A DNA stretch of 35,738 bases from Mizugakiibacter sp. (GTDB lineage Bacteria; Pseudomonadota; Gammaproteobacteria; Xanthomonadales; Rhodanobacteraceae). Positions 8,590 through 16,846 of the stretch are shown here, one piece after another. The stretch is from assembly GCA_003233305.1 (NCBI GenBank), contig QILI01000124.1:1-35738 (forward strand). Reading direction: 5' to 3'. The translations under genes and the position numbers were made by a program. The notes under the pieces were generated by a model. That model saw nothing but the letters and a program-made list of their open reading frames with translations, searched no databases and was not told the origin of the DNA. How positions within the stretch are numbered: the first letter of the stretch is position 1; each line of letters starts with the position of its first letter.

Positions 8590-9405
8590 TCACCTGGATT
8601 GAAGCGAATCCATACCTTGCAGCACTTGCTCAAGCTGGTATCTACCGGGCTCACGACCCGACAACCAGGCTGCAGCAGCCAGTGCACCGCGAGCAAAGAT
8701 TTTACGGCTGTCGGCACGATGTATAAGCTCCAGACGCTCACCACATCCTGCCAGTAGCACGCTGTGCTCACCAACGATATCGCCTGCCCGGGTCACCGCG
8801 AAGCCAATATGCCCTGGCTGACGCGGACCGGTATGCCCCTGACGCACCAGATCGGCACACCGCTTGAAATCATGGCCCCGCGCTGTGGCGGCAGCGCGGC
8901 CAAGCGCTAGTGCGGTACCGGATGGAGCATCCTCCTTACGGGCATGATGAGCCTCAGCAATTTCCAGATCCCATTCAGGTAGTGCCGCGGCCGCTTCACG
9001 CACCAAACGCATCAACAAGGCCACCCCCAAGCTGAAATTGGCCGAGTGCAGCACCGCCGTACTCTGGCAAGCCTGCCCTATAACCTCCGGGATTTGCTGA
9101 TCGAATCCGGTGGTGCCGGATACCATCCTTACCTGCTGGCTGGCGCACCACTGCAATGCCTGGAGCGCGGCCTGTGGAGTACTGAAGTCAATCAATACGT
9201 CCGCATCCAGACCATCCAGGATGGTGCTGTACAAGACTGCGCCAGGCGCGGACACCCCATCTACAGGCTGCCCATCCAGCTTCGAGCCGGGTCTCACCAC
9301 TGCCGCAGCGATCACAAAACGTGTATCGCTGCGCAGCAGATCGAGAACACTTCGCCCCATGCGCCCCTCAGCACCATAAACCAAGATTCGAATTGGTGAG
9401 GACAT
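8590..9405 (-). CDS. dapB: 4-hydroxy-tetrahydrodipicolinate reductase
   Basis: DapB reduces hydroxytetrahydrodipicolinate with NAD(P)H in the diaminopimelate route to lysine and peptidoglycan. The 271-residue length is standard. The nucleotide-binding loop GAEGRMGR (near 11-18) and the catalytic signature EAHHARKEDAPSGTA (near 153-167), with the His-His pair and the Lys of the substrate site, are intact. The ATG at 9405 is preceded by AAGGGGG. It follows dnaJ on the same strand after 82 bases and precedes carAB, a conserved order. Confidence 0.96.
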   Translation of the reverse strand: MSSPIRILVYGAEGRMGRSVLDLLRSDTRFVIAAAVVRPGSKLDGQPVDGVSAPGAVLYSTILDGLDADVLIDFSTPQAALQALQWCASQQVRMVSGTTGFDQQIPEVIGQACQSTAVLHSANFSLGVALLMRLVREAAAALPEWDLEIAEAHHARKEDAPSGTALALGRAAATARGHDFKRCADLVRQGHTGPRQPGHIGFAVTRAGDIVGEHSVLLAGCGERLELIHRADSRKIFARGALAAAAWLSGREPGRYQLEQVLQGMDSLQSR

Positions 9406-9487
9406 GTGTTTTTCTACCCCCTTGGCAAGCTCACAGCGCCGCCCAGGAACCCGGCAAGATTCAGCGACCCAACAGGAACCGTCCGCT

Positions 9488-10594
9488 TCAAGATGTCACT
9501 CGTGACCAGAAGGACTTGACCCCATCCATGAAACGATGCGCTTGCGGCGAGTGCACCGCCGTACCGGCCTTCTGGAAACTTGCATCCAGGCGTTCCAGTA
9601 GTTCCTGTTGCTCCTTGCTCAAGCGTACCGGAGTTTCCACCAGGACATGGCAAATCAAATCACCAACAATCCCACCTCGTACTGATTTGACTCCACGACC
9701 GCGCAAGCGGATTGTCTGTCCGGTCTGGGTCTCCGGCGGCACGGTAATCGACACTTCACCTTCCAGGGTGGGTACGGCAATCCCCGCCCCCAGCGCCGCC
9801 TGAGCAAACCGAATAGGAACTTCGCAGTGCAGATCTCGGCCATCACGATGGAAGATTGCGTGGGACCGAACCTGTACCTCAACATAAAGGTCGCCAGGCT
9901 GAGTCCCTGCGGGACCCGCCTCACCCTGCCCGGTAAGACGAATGCGGTCACCATCGCTCACTCCGGCTGGAATCCGCACCGACAGTGTGCGTTGGCGCTC
10001 GATACGGCCTTCACCATGACAACGCCGGCAGGGGTCCTTGATCGCCTGACCGCTGCCACCGCATTGTGGACAGGCCTGCTGGACCGAAAAAAAGCCGTTT
10101 TGCATACGTACTTGACCTACCCCTCCGCAGGTCGAACAACGAGCCAGCTTGCCGTTTGCTGAACCACTGCCGTGACAGGCATCACAAGCAACCAGACTGG
10201 GGACTTCGATATCCTTTTCACAACCGAATACTGCCTCTTCCAGATCCAGATCGAGCAGGTAGCGCAAATCACTTCCGCGGCGTGCCCGGCCACCTCCGCC
10301 ACCAAATATATCTGAAAAAATATCCCCAAAGACATCGCCCATATCGGCAAATCCACCCCCCATGCCGCCTTCAAAGGCAGCATGTCCATGCCGGTCGTAC
10401 TGGCTACGGCGCTGGGCATCACAGAGAACCTCGTAGGCTTCCTTGGCCTCCTTGAAGCGATCCTGCGCCGCCGGATCATCCGGGCAACGGTCAGGGTGGT
10501 ATTTCATAGCCAGCCGACGAAAAGCTTTTTTGATTTCGGCCCCATTGGCGTCGCGAGCGACTCCCAGCACCTCGTAGTAGTCGCGTTTGCTCAT
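9488..10594 (-). CDS. dnaJ: Chaperone protein DnaJ (Hsp40)
   Basis: DnaJ delivers unfolded clients to DnaK and stimulates its ATPase. The J domain begins [20 protein letters not shown] and contains the HPD motif (KYHPDR). A Gly/Phe-rich linker follows ([20 protein letters not shown]), then four zinc-binding CxxCxGxG repeats: [24 protein letters not shown] and CRRCHGEG. The C-terminal substrate domain is complete. I chose the ATG at 10594 (MSKRDYYE, 368 residues) to match the family; an in-frame ATG nine bases upstream (10603) has GGGAG before it and is a real alternative. Confidence 0.96.
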   Translation of the reverse strand: MSKRDYYEVLGVARDANGAEIKKAFRRLAMKYHPDRCPDDPAAQDRFKEAKEAYEVLCDAQRRSQYDRHGHAAFEGGMGGGFADMGDVFGDIFSDIFGGGGGRARRGSDLRYLLDLDLEEAVFGCEKDIEVPSLVACDACHGSGSANGKLARCSTCGGVGQVRMQNGFFSVQQACPQCGGSGQAIKDPCRRCHGEGRIERQRTLSVRIPAGVSDGDRIRLTGQGEAGPAGTQPGDLYVEVQVRSHAIFHRDGRDLHCEVPIRFAQAALGAGIAVPTLEGEVSITVPPETQTGQTIRLRGRGVKSVRGGIVGDLICHVLVETPVRLSKEQQELLERLDASFQKAGTAVHSPQAHRFMDGVKSFWSRVTS

Positions 10595-10628
10595 AAATAC
10601 CATCCGGCTCCCATAACCTGAGGATGAA

Positions 10629-10659
10629 GATGAGCGCTCCGCATTACGAAGCGCTCATC
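10629..10659 (-). repeat. Perfect hairpin between dnaK and dnaJ
   Basis: GATGAGCGCT (10629-10638) and AGCGCTCATC (10650-10659) form a 10-bp perfect stem with an 11-base loop. No T-run follows, so it is not a terminator. In the polycistronic mRNA it could protect the 3' end of the dnaK message or lower dnaJ expression relative to dnaK. Confidence 0.7.
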
Positions 10660-10688
10660 GGATTGCCACCTATGGCCAGCGATATCCG

Positions 10689-12620
10689 TCACTTCTTTTC
10701 GTCATCCTTGACCTCGGTGAATTCCGCATCGACGACATCCTCGGCCCTCGGGGTAGCCGCCGGATCGGCCGATTCGGGGCCACCACTTGCCTGAGCGCCT
10801 GCCGCAGATGCTGCTGCAGCGTGCAACGACTGGGCCACCTGTTCGAGAGCCTGGGTGCGCGATTCGATGGCATCCTTGTCATCGCCTTTCATAACCTTCT
10901 CCAGTTCAGCCAGGGCCTGTTCGATACCGGCAATCTGTTCACCGGGGATCTTGTCACCATTTTCCTTGATTGCACTGCGAGTCGCATGCGTCAGCTGATC
11001 GGCCTTGTTGCGAACTACAACGAGTTCCTGGAATTTCTTGTCATCTTCGCGGTGCGTCTCGGCATCTTGCACCATGCGCTCGATTTCGCTCTCATCCAGA
11101 CCGGAACCCGCCTTGATTTCAATCTTCTGTTCCCGACCGGTGTTTTTGTCCTTGGCCGAAACATGCAGAATTCCGTTGGCATCAATGTCGAAGGTTACCT
11201 CAACCTGTGGCATGCCGCGTGGAGCGGACTGAATCCCGGTAAGATCGAACTTGGCCAACGACTTGTTGTATTGCGCCTGTTCCCGCTCGCCCTGCAGTAC
11301 ATGCACGGTGACCGCAGACTGATTATCTTCTGCGGTAGAAAATGTCTGCGCAGCACGAGTCGGAATTGTGGTGTTTTTGTCAATAATTTTGGTAAACACC
11401 CCACCCAGGGTTTCGATGCCCAGTGACAAGGGGGTCACATCAAGCAGCAGAACGTCCTTGACGTCGCCGGACAGCACCGCACCCTGCACCGCCGCACCCA
11501 CAGCCACGGCCTCATCGGGATTCACATCCTTACGGGGATCCTTGCCGAAGAAGTCCTTCACGGCCTCCTGAACCTTGGGCATACGGGTCATACCACCGAC
11601 CAGGATCACTTCACTGATATCCCCGACACTCATACCGGCATCCTTCAGCGCAATACGGCAGGGCACAATCGTGCGTTTGACCAGATCACCCACCAGCGCT
11701 TCGAGCTTGGCCCGGGTGAGCTTGATGTTCAGGTGCTTGGGGCCGGAGGCATCAGCCGTGATATACGGAAGATTCACTTCCGTTTGCTGGGCGCTGGACA
11801 GCTCAATCTTGGCCCGTTCGGCAGCATCTTTCAGACGCTGTAACGCCAGGGGATCTTTACGCAAATCGATACCCTGCTCCTTCTGGAACTCCTCGACCAG
11901 GTAATCGATCACACACATGTCAAAGTCTTCACCGCCGAGGAAGGTGTCGCCATTGGTGGCCAGCACCTCAAACTGCTTCTCACCATCAACCTCAGCAATT
12001 TCGATGAGCGACACATCGAAGGTGCCACCACCGAGATCGTATACGGCAATCTTGCGATCCCCACCCTTTTTGTCCAGCCCGTAGGCAAGAGCCGCCGCGG
12101 TTGGCTCATTGATAATGCGCTTGACTTCCAGACCGGCAATCTTGCCCGCGTCCTTAGTAGCTTGGCGCTGACTGTCATTAAAATAAGCCGGTACCGTGAT
12201 CACCGCCTCGGTAACCGCCTCACCAAGATAATCCTCTGCCGTTTTTTTCATTTTTATCAGCACTTTGGCTGATATTTCCGGGGGAGCCATCTTGCTGCCG
12301 TCAGCCGTTTCGGCCCAGGCATCGCCATTGCTGTGCTGGATAATTTTGTAGGGCACCATGTCCAGATCCTTCTGCACCTCGGCATCCGTGAACTTACGCC
12401 CGACCAAGCGTTTGATGGCATAAAAAGTATTTTTGGGGTTGGTGACAGCCTGACGCTTGGCGGGTGCCCCAACCAGAATCTCACCGTCTTTGGTAAAGGC
12501 AACGATGGACGGCGTGGTGCGGTCGCCTTCTGCGTTTTCAATGACACGTGTCGTGGTGCCATCCATGATCGCGACACACGAATTGGTCGTGCCAAGATCA
12601 ATGCCAATGATTTTACTCAT
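10689..12620 (-). CDS. dnaK: Chaperone protein DnaK (Hsp70)
   Basis: DnaK is the ATP-dependent Hsp70 that binds exposed hydrophobic stretches of unfolded proteins. The ATG at 12620 ([20 protein letters not shown]) gives 643 residues, as expected; an open frame extends upstream but lacks family support. Visible Hsp70 signatures are [35 protein letters not shown] and [14 protein letters not shown], the linker [14 protein letters not shown], and a C-terminal tail ending in [15 protein letters not shown] lies about eight bases before the start. It sits between grpE and dnaJ. Confidence 0.98.
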   Translation of the reverse strand: MSKIIGIDLGTTNSCVAIMDGTTTRVIENAEGDRTTPSIVAFTKDGEILVGAPAKRQAVTNPKNTFYAIKRLVGRKFTDAEVQKDLDMVPYKIIQHSNGDAWAETADGSKMAPPEISAKVLIKMKKTAEDYLGEAVTEAVITVPAYFNDSQRQATKDAGKIAGLEVKRIINEPTAAALAYGLDKKGGDRKIAVYDLGGGTFDVSLIEIAEVDGEKQFEVLATNGDTFLGGEDFDMCVIDYLVEEFQKEQGIDLRKDPLALQRLKDAAERAKIELSSAQQTEVNLPYITADASGPKHLNIKLTRAKLEALVGDLVKRTIVPCRIALKDAGMSVGDISEVILVGGMTRMPKVQEAVKDFFGKDPRKDVNPDEAVAVGAAVQGAVLSGDVKDVLLLDVTPLSLGIETLGGVFTKIIDKNTTIPTRAAQTFSTAEDNQSAVTVHVLQGEREQAQYNKSLAKFDLTGIQSAPRGMPQVEVTFDIDANGILHVSAKDKNTGREQKIEIKAGSGLDESEIERMVQDAETHREDDKKFQELVVVRNKADQLTHATRSAIKENGDKIPGEQIAGIEQALAELEKVMKGDDKDAIESRTQALEQVAQSLHAAAASAAGAQASGGPESADPAATPRAEDVVDAEFTEVKDDEKK

Positions 12621-12644
12621 AATGTCAGCTCCGAAAAATTGGGT

Positions 12645-12659
12645 GGCGGCCAGGCCGCC
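12645..12659 (-). repeat. Hairpin between grpE and dnaK
   Basis: GGCGGC (12645-12650) and GCCGCC (12654-12659) form a GC-only 6-bp stem with a 3-base loop. On the minus strand it is followed after about five bases by TTTTT, so it could act as a weak terminator/attenuator or an RNA-processing signal in the gap before dnaK. Confidence 0.55.
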
Positions 12660-12693
12660 TTGTAAATCTGAATGGGGGTTGGCGGGTCTTGAT

Positions 12694-13221
12694 TCAAGCT
12701 TCGTCAGCTTCACGGGCTACGGAAACCAGGGCTGGGCGCAGCAGTCGGTCATTGAGCATATAGCCCTTCTGTAGCACCCCAACCACCGTGTTCGGCTCGG
12801 TATCCGGGGCATCCACCATATTCATGGCTTGATGGCGGTCGGCATCGAACGGCTCGCCTTGGGGATCAATCTCGACCAGACCATGGCTGGCCATCATCTT
12901 ATTCATCTCTCTCAGCGTCAGTGCCATACCCTTGTGCAAGGCCGCCGCATCCGAACCCTGCATCGCCACACCGCGTTGCAGACTGTCGCAAACCGGAAGC
13001 AGGTCGGCAAGCAGCCGCTCGTTGGCGAAACGACGGGCCTGCTCCAGATCACGGTGTAAGCGCTTGCGCTGATTTTCGATCTCCGCATGTTCACGCAGCA
13101 GTGTTTCACGCGCTTCGACCAGTTCCGCCTCGACTTCAGCCAGACGGGCAGCCAGTTCGTCGGCCGTACCAGGGACCATTTCCTGTCCTGACTCGTCAGG
13201 AGGAGTTGTTTGATTTTCCAT
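12694..13221 (-). CDS. grpE: Nucleotide exchange factor GrpE
   Basis: GrpE releases ADP from DnaK. At 175 residues it has the acidic N-terminal tail, a long coiled-coil helix (about 20-85, rich in Glu, Leu and Arg) and the C-terminal beta domain with the GrpE signature [13 protein letters not shown] and [19 protein letters not shown]. The ATG at 13221 is preceded by TTTTTTTA with only GGA as a weak ribosome-binding site, so translation may depend on upstream structure. Confidence 0.96.
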   Translation of the reverse strand: MENQTTPPDESGQEMVPGTADELAARLAEVEAELVEARETLLREHAEIENQRKRLHRDLEQARRFANERLLADLLPVCDSLQRGVAMQGSDAAALHKGMALTLREMNKMMASHGLVEIDPQGEPFDADRHQAMNMVDAPDTEPNTVVGVLQKGYMLNDRLLRPALVSVAREADEA

Positions 13222-13242
13222 TAAAAAAATCCGCAGTCGATA

Positions 13243-13260
13243 GAGCCTGCCAGCAGGCTC
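13243..13260 (-). repeat. Perfect hairpin between hrcA and grpE
   Basis: GAGCCTGC-CA-GCAGGCTC is an almost gapless inverted repeat that in RNA would form a 7-bp stem with a CTGG tetraloop on the minus strand. About 14 bases later a run of seven T precedes the grpE ATG. It may be a processing site or a weak attenuator separating the repressor gene from the chaperone genes. Confidence 0.65.
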
Positions 13261-13291
13261 GGTAAAGAAGAAAGTACATCGCCCGTGCGGG

Positions 13292-14350
13292 TTATGAGGC
13301 CGAAACGACGCGATTCAAGGCCTCGTTAAGCATATCCGCACTGGTCTGGACCACTTGGATCACCCGATCGTAATCCATGCGCGTGGGTCCAATCACCCCA
13401 ATACTACCCAAAGGCTGCTCACCCACGCCGTATGAAGCTGTAACGATACTGCACCCGGATAGTGCCGCGTATCCTGACTCTTCGCCAATAAACATGCGCA
13501 AACCCTGCGCCTGTGAGCAGCGATCGAGTAGGTCCAGTAATTCACGCTTCTGCTGAAATGCCGCGAACAGATCATGTAAACGCTCCATGTCTGTCACGCC
13601 ATCGGAACCGAGCAGGTTGACCTGCCCGCTTACTACAACATCCGGTTCAGCACTGGCTAAGGCTGAAAAAGCGTCTTCCGCGGCCTCCACTGCCTGTCCC
13701 AGAGCACTGCGCAGAGCGCTGTCGGCAGCCCGCAGATCCACCATGATACGTTGGCGAATTTCATTAAGGTTCAATCCGGCGAACTCGATATTGAGCACCC
13801 GTGCCGCTTGTTCCAACTCAGCAGACGTGGGCCGCTTGTGCATCTGCAGGACTCGATTCTGGATTTGTCGATTGGCGAACACCAATACTACTAGCACCCT
13901 TTCGTCAGGTAGGGCCATGAATTCGATATGTTGAATCGGTAACCCATCCTCGCGCGGTACCGTCACCACCCCGACAAAATGGGTCATTGCCGAAAGTAGT
14001 GAGGACATATTGGTAGCCAGATCCCTGCCGCCACCTGAACGCGGCACCTCACGTTGCAACCGGGCAATATCTTCATGTGGAAGGGGCTTCAACTCAATCA
14101 GACTGTCAACAAAAAATCGCAGTCCTTTCCCGGTCGGGATACGCCCGGCTGAAGTATGGGGGGATGCGACCAAGCCGGCATCCTCCAGATCCGCCATGAT
14201 ATTGCGGATGGTGGCGGGACTAACATGCAGTCCACAAGACCGCGCCAGGGTTCGTGATCCGACCGGCTCTCCAGCATCCAGGTATTGTGCAATCAGAGTC
14301 CTCAACAGGTGTCGGGTACGGGAATCGAACTGTTCAGAAAGACTCTGCAT
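13292..14350 (-). CDS. hrcA: Heat-inducible transcription repressor HrcA
   Basis: HrcA represses chaperone operons by binding CIRCE elements and needs GroEL to fold. The 352-residue protein starts MQSLSEQFDSRTRHLLRTLI, with an N-terminal winged helix containing EPVGSRTLA and the recognition helix region SPATIRNIMADLEDAGL, followed by SAGRIPTGKGLRFFVD. The C-terminal dimerisation domain includes a GSIGVIGPTRMDY ending typical of the family. It heads the operon hrcA-grpE-dnaK-dnaJ. I saw no CIRCE sequence upstream, so any CIRCE-dependent target, probably groESL, lies outside the window. Confidence 0.95.
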   Translation of the reverse strand: MQSLSEQFDSRTRHLLRTLIAQYLDAGEPVGSRTLARSCGLHVSPATIRNIMADLEDAGLVASPHTSAGRIPTGKGLRFFVDSLIELKPLPHEDIARLQREVPRSGGGRDLATNMSSLLSAMTHFVGVVTVPREDGLPIQHIEFMALPDERVLVVLVFANRQIQNRVLQMHKRPTSAELEQAARVLNIEFAGLNLNEIRQRIMVDLRAADSALRSALGQAVEAAEDAFSALASAEPDVVVSGQVNLLGSDGVTDMERLHDLFAAFQQKRELLDLLDRCSQAQGLRMFIGEESGYAALSGCSIVTASYGVGEQPLGSIGVIGPTRMDYDRVIQVVQTSADMLNEALNRVVSAS

Positions 14351-14394
14351 TTAGGATCTCTTTGCAAAGCAATATGGAAATGTGGATCTTCACC

Positions 14395-14430
14395 TTATCT
14401 TAGATAAAGGTTACAGCCCGGCTATGCAAG
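14395..14430 (-). promoter_or_regulatory. Candidate heat-shock (sigma-32-like) promoter with palindrome, hrcA operon
   Basis: On the minus strand CTTGCAT (14430-14424) and CTTTATCT (14409-14402) lie 14 bases apart, matching the sigma-32 boxes CTTGAAA and CCCCATNT at five of seven and about half of the defined positions. The -10 region overlaps the palindrome TTATCT-T-AGATAA (14395-14407), well placed for a repressor. The region also separates hrcA from the divergent recN. The match is imperfect. Confidence 0.35.
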
Positions 14431-14479
14431 TGCTGGACAGCCGTTAGAATCAGCATATCTGCCCCGACATATTGATTCC

Positions 14480-16147
14480 ATGCTTACCCAACTCTACGTC
14501 CGCGATTTCGCAGTAGTGGCCGAAGCCGACATTGAGATTGGCCCCGGACTGACCGTAGTCACGGGTGAGACCGGTGCTGGAAAATCATTACTGGTCGATG
14601 CGCTGCTACTACTTTCCGGGATGCGTGCCGATGCCGGATACGTTCGAGCTGGGGCTAACCGGGCGGAAATCCAGGCTAGTTTCAGCCTCGAAGACACCCC
14701 CAAAGCCCAACACTGGCTCGCAGCAGAAGCCCTGGATGCCGACGATTGCTGCCGTTTACGCCGGGTACTGGCTGCAGGAGGGGGCTCGAAAGCCTGGATC
14801 AATGGCCACCCTGTATCCTTGACCCAACTTGCCGAAATTAGTACCTACTTGCTGGAGATCCATGGCCAACACGAACAGCAGACTCTACTGTCTCGTGAAC
14901 CACAGCAACGGCTGCTCGATGCCTATATGCGGCAGCCGCAACGACTTAAACAAGTTCGTGAATTGAGTCAGCATTGGCAGGAGCTAAGCAAGGAAATTCG
15001 TGAGCTTGGTAGTAGCCAGGGTCGACAGGGCCGTCTGGAATCACTTGATTATGAGATTGGAGAGCTGCAACGCTGGGCTCTCACCCCGGAGTCCTACGCG
15101 GAACTCGACGCCCGCCATAAGCAGTTGTCCAATATTGGTCAACTGCTTGAAGGGGTAAACCGATTGCGGATGCAATGTGATGCGGAAGCCGGCCCCCGCC
15201 AGGTGCTGAACCAGGCTGCCCACGAGCTGGATCAGTTGGGCAAACTCGATCCCAACCTCCTCCCGGTTGCAGAGCTGGCCACTACGGCCGGCATTCAGCT
15301 TGATGAAGTACTCGCCAGCTTGCGCCAATACGCCGAGACCCAAGACCTGGACCCCGCAGCACTGGCCGAAGCAGATAACCATCTGAGCCATCTACACACT
15401 TTGTCACGCCGCTATCAGTTGCATCCTTCTGAACTGAACTCACGACTCGAGTCTCTGCATGACGAATATGAGATGTTAGTGAAAGCCGGTTCCCACTTGG
15501 CCCAACTGGAACAGGAATGCCACAAACTGGAACAGCAATATGATCTCGCCGCTAAGGCCTTGGGAGAATTCCGCAAGCAAGCTGCACATCAACTTAGTCA
15601 AACCATCACAGTAACCATGGCCGAACTGGGCATGACGGGCGGGCAGTTCGCAGTGCGCTTCGATGCAAGCAGTTGTGGAGAACCCGATCCATGCGGCCGT
15701 GAACGAGTTGAATTTGAAGTCAGTGTTAATCCAGGACAACCCTTACGGCCCTTGCGCAAGGTGGCTTCTGGAGGCGAGCTGGCACGCATCAGCCTGGCCA
15801 TGGAAATAGCTTTACTCGGGCTCGACCCAGTCGCCTGCATGGTATTCGACGAAATCGATAGTGGCATCGGCGGCGCGATAGCTGAAGTCGTGGGGCACAA
15901 ACTGCGTCAGCTTGGTACCACCCGCCAAGTGTTATGTGTCACCCATCTGCCCCAGGTGGCAGCCCAAGGTCATGCGCAACTGAACGTACGCAAGCAAAGC
16001 AATGGAACCCAAACATCAACCACTGTCCTACCGCTCGATACGACGGGACGCATTGAAGAACTCGCTCGAATGCTGGGTGGACTACGCATCACCCGGGAAA
16101 CCCGAGCCCATGCCGAACAGATGTTGAAGGGAGCCCAATCCGGCTGA
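14480..16147 (+). CDS. recN: DNA repair protein RecN
   Basis: RecN is an SMC-like ATPase acting in double-strand break repair. The 555-residue protein has the Walker A loop GETGAGKS (29-36), a long central coiled coil rich in Gln, Glu and Leu (about 160-365), and near the C-terminus the ABC signature region VASGGELARISLAMEIALLG and Walker B CMVFDEIDSGIGG, followed by CVTHLPQVAA. The ATG at 14480 has no clear ribosome-binding site. RecN genes are usually SOS-controlled, but I found no LexA box between hrcA and recN. Confidence 0.96.
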   Translation: MLTQLYVRDFAVVAEADIEIGPGLTVVTGETGAGKSLLVDALLLLSGMRADAGYVRAGANRAEIQASFSLEDTPKAQHWLAAEALDADDCCRLRRVLAAGGGSKAWINGHPVSLTQLAEISTYLLEIHGQHEQQTLLSREPQQRLLDAYMRQPQRLKQVRELSQHWQELSKEIRELGSSQGRQGRLESLDYEIGELQRWALTPESYAELDARHKQLSNIGQLLEGVNRLRMQCDAEAGPRQVLNQAAHELDQLGKLDPNLLPVAELATTAGIQLDEVLASLRQYAETQDLDPAALAEADNHLSHLHTLSRRYQLHPSELNSRLESLHDEYEMLVKAGSHLAQLEQECHKLEQQYDLAAKALGEFRKQAAHQLSQTITVTMAELGMTGGQFAVRFDASSCGEPDPCGRERVEFEVSVNPGQPLRPLRKVASGGELARISLAMEIALLGLDPVACMVFDEIDSGIGGAIAEVVGHKLRQLGTTRQVLCVTHLPQVAAQGHAQLNVRKQSNGTQTSTTVLPLDTTGRIEELARMLGGLRITRETRAHAEQMLKGAQSG

Positions 16148-16155
16148 CCCCCCAT

Positions 16156-16785
16156 TCATTCGGGTATCAGGCCACGTTCCCTGGCCAGACGGAACAGATC
16201 GAATTCCGAACCCGCACCCAACTTGCCAAGCACGTTGGCCCGGTGGATATAGATGGTCTTCTGACCAATACCCAGTTCGGCAGCAATCTGCTTGGGTACC
16301 AAGCCTTGTGCCAACAACAGAAACACTTCGTGCTCTCGTGAGGTAAGCCGGGCCATGGGGTTGGACAGGTCATCGTAATTACACCGCCGCCGCCGAGCAA
16401 TATCGGAGCTTAGGAATTTCTGCCCATCAAGCACCGCACGTAAGCCTTCAATCAATTCCTCCGGTGCCGCGTTTTTAGACACATAGCCACGAGCTCCGCG
16501 GCGCATCGCTTCACCAACGTAGGCATCGGCATCATGCATACTCAGGATCACGATGTATTGCTGCGGCCGAAGATTCAGCAGGTGCTCCAGTAACGGCAGT
16601 CCCCCTCCATTGGGTAACGACAGGTCAAGCACCACCAAGTCGGGTTGTTGGTCTACCACAATATCCAAGGCCTGGTCGGCATCACCGCATTCGGCAACGA
16701 CTTCCAGACCCGGTTCGGCTTCAATCAGGTGTTTGAAGCCCTCGCGAACAATTGCGTGATCTTCAACCAGAACGATTCGAGCCAT
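16156..16785 (-). CDS. NarL/UhpA-type two-component response regulator
   Basis: A 209-residue regulator with an N-terminal receiver domain (acidic ED at 8-9, phosphoacceptor Asp54 in VVLDLSLP, Lys in GYVSKNAAPEE) and a C-terminal LuxR/NarL-type helix-turn-helix (about 145-205: LTSREHEVFLLLAQGL, IAAELGIGQKTIYIHRANVLGKL). It is transcribed divergently from the histidine kinase gene starting 61 bases away, its evident partner. Its stop lies nine bases from that of the convergent recN. The regulated genes cannot be told from sequence. Confidence 0.9.
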   Translation of the reverse strand: MARIVLVEDHAIVREGFKHLIEAEPGLEVVAECGDADQALDIVVDQQPDLVVLDLSLPNGGGLPLLEHLLNLRPQQYIVILSMHDADAYVGEAMRRGARGYVSKNAAPEELIEGLRAVLDGQKFLSSDIARRRRCNYDDLSNPMARLTSREHEVFLLLAQGLVPKQIAAELGIGQKTIYIHRANVLGKLGAGSEFDLFRLARERGLIPE

Positions 16786-16808
16786 TACTCACCCCGCAAC
16801 TCGCCATG

Positions 16809-16826
16809 TTCACAAGATTGTGTGAA
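16809..16826. promoter_or_regulatory. Inverted repeat between the divergent regulator and kinase genes
   Basis: TTCACA-N6-TGTGAA forms a symmetric site in the short divergent promoter region, with a second, shorter symmetry CACAA-GA-TTGTG inside it. It is the mirror layout of a CRP site, so CRP is not implied. Autoregulation by the NarL-type regulator is a reasonable guess. Confidence 0.35.
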
Positions 16827-16846
16827 AAATACCGCAGCGTCCCACT

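Noticed and set aside
14410-14479. LexA box in front of recN
   Set aside because: The CTGG...ACAG words present do not have CTG-N10-CAG spacing.
16809-16826. CRP site
   Set aside because: The half-sites are in the opposite order (TCACA first, TGTGA second) from TGTGA-N6-TCACA.
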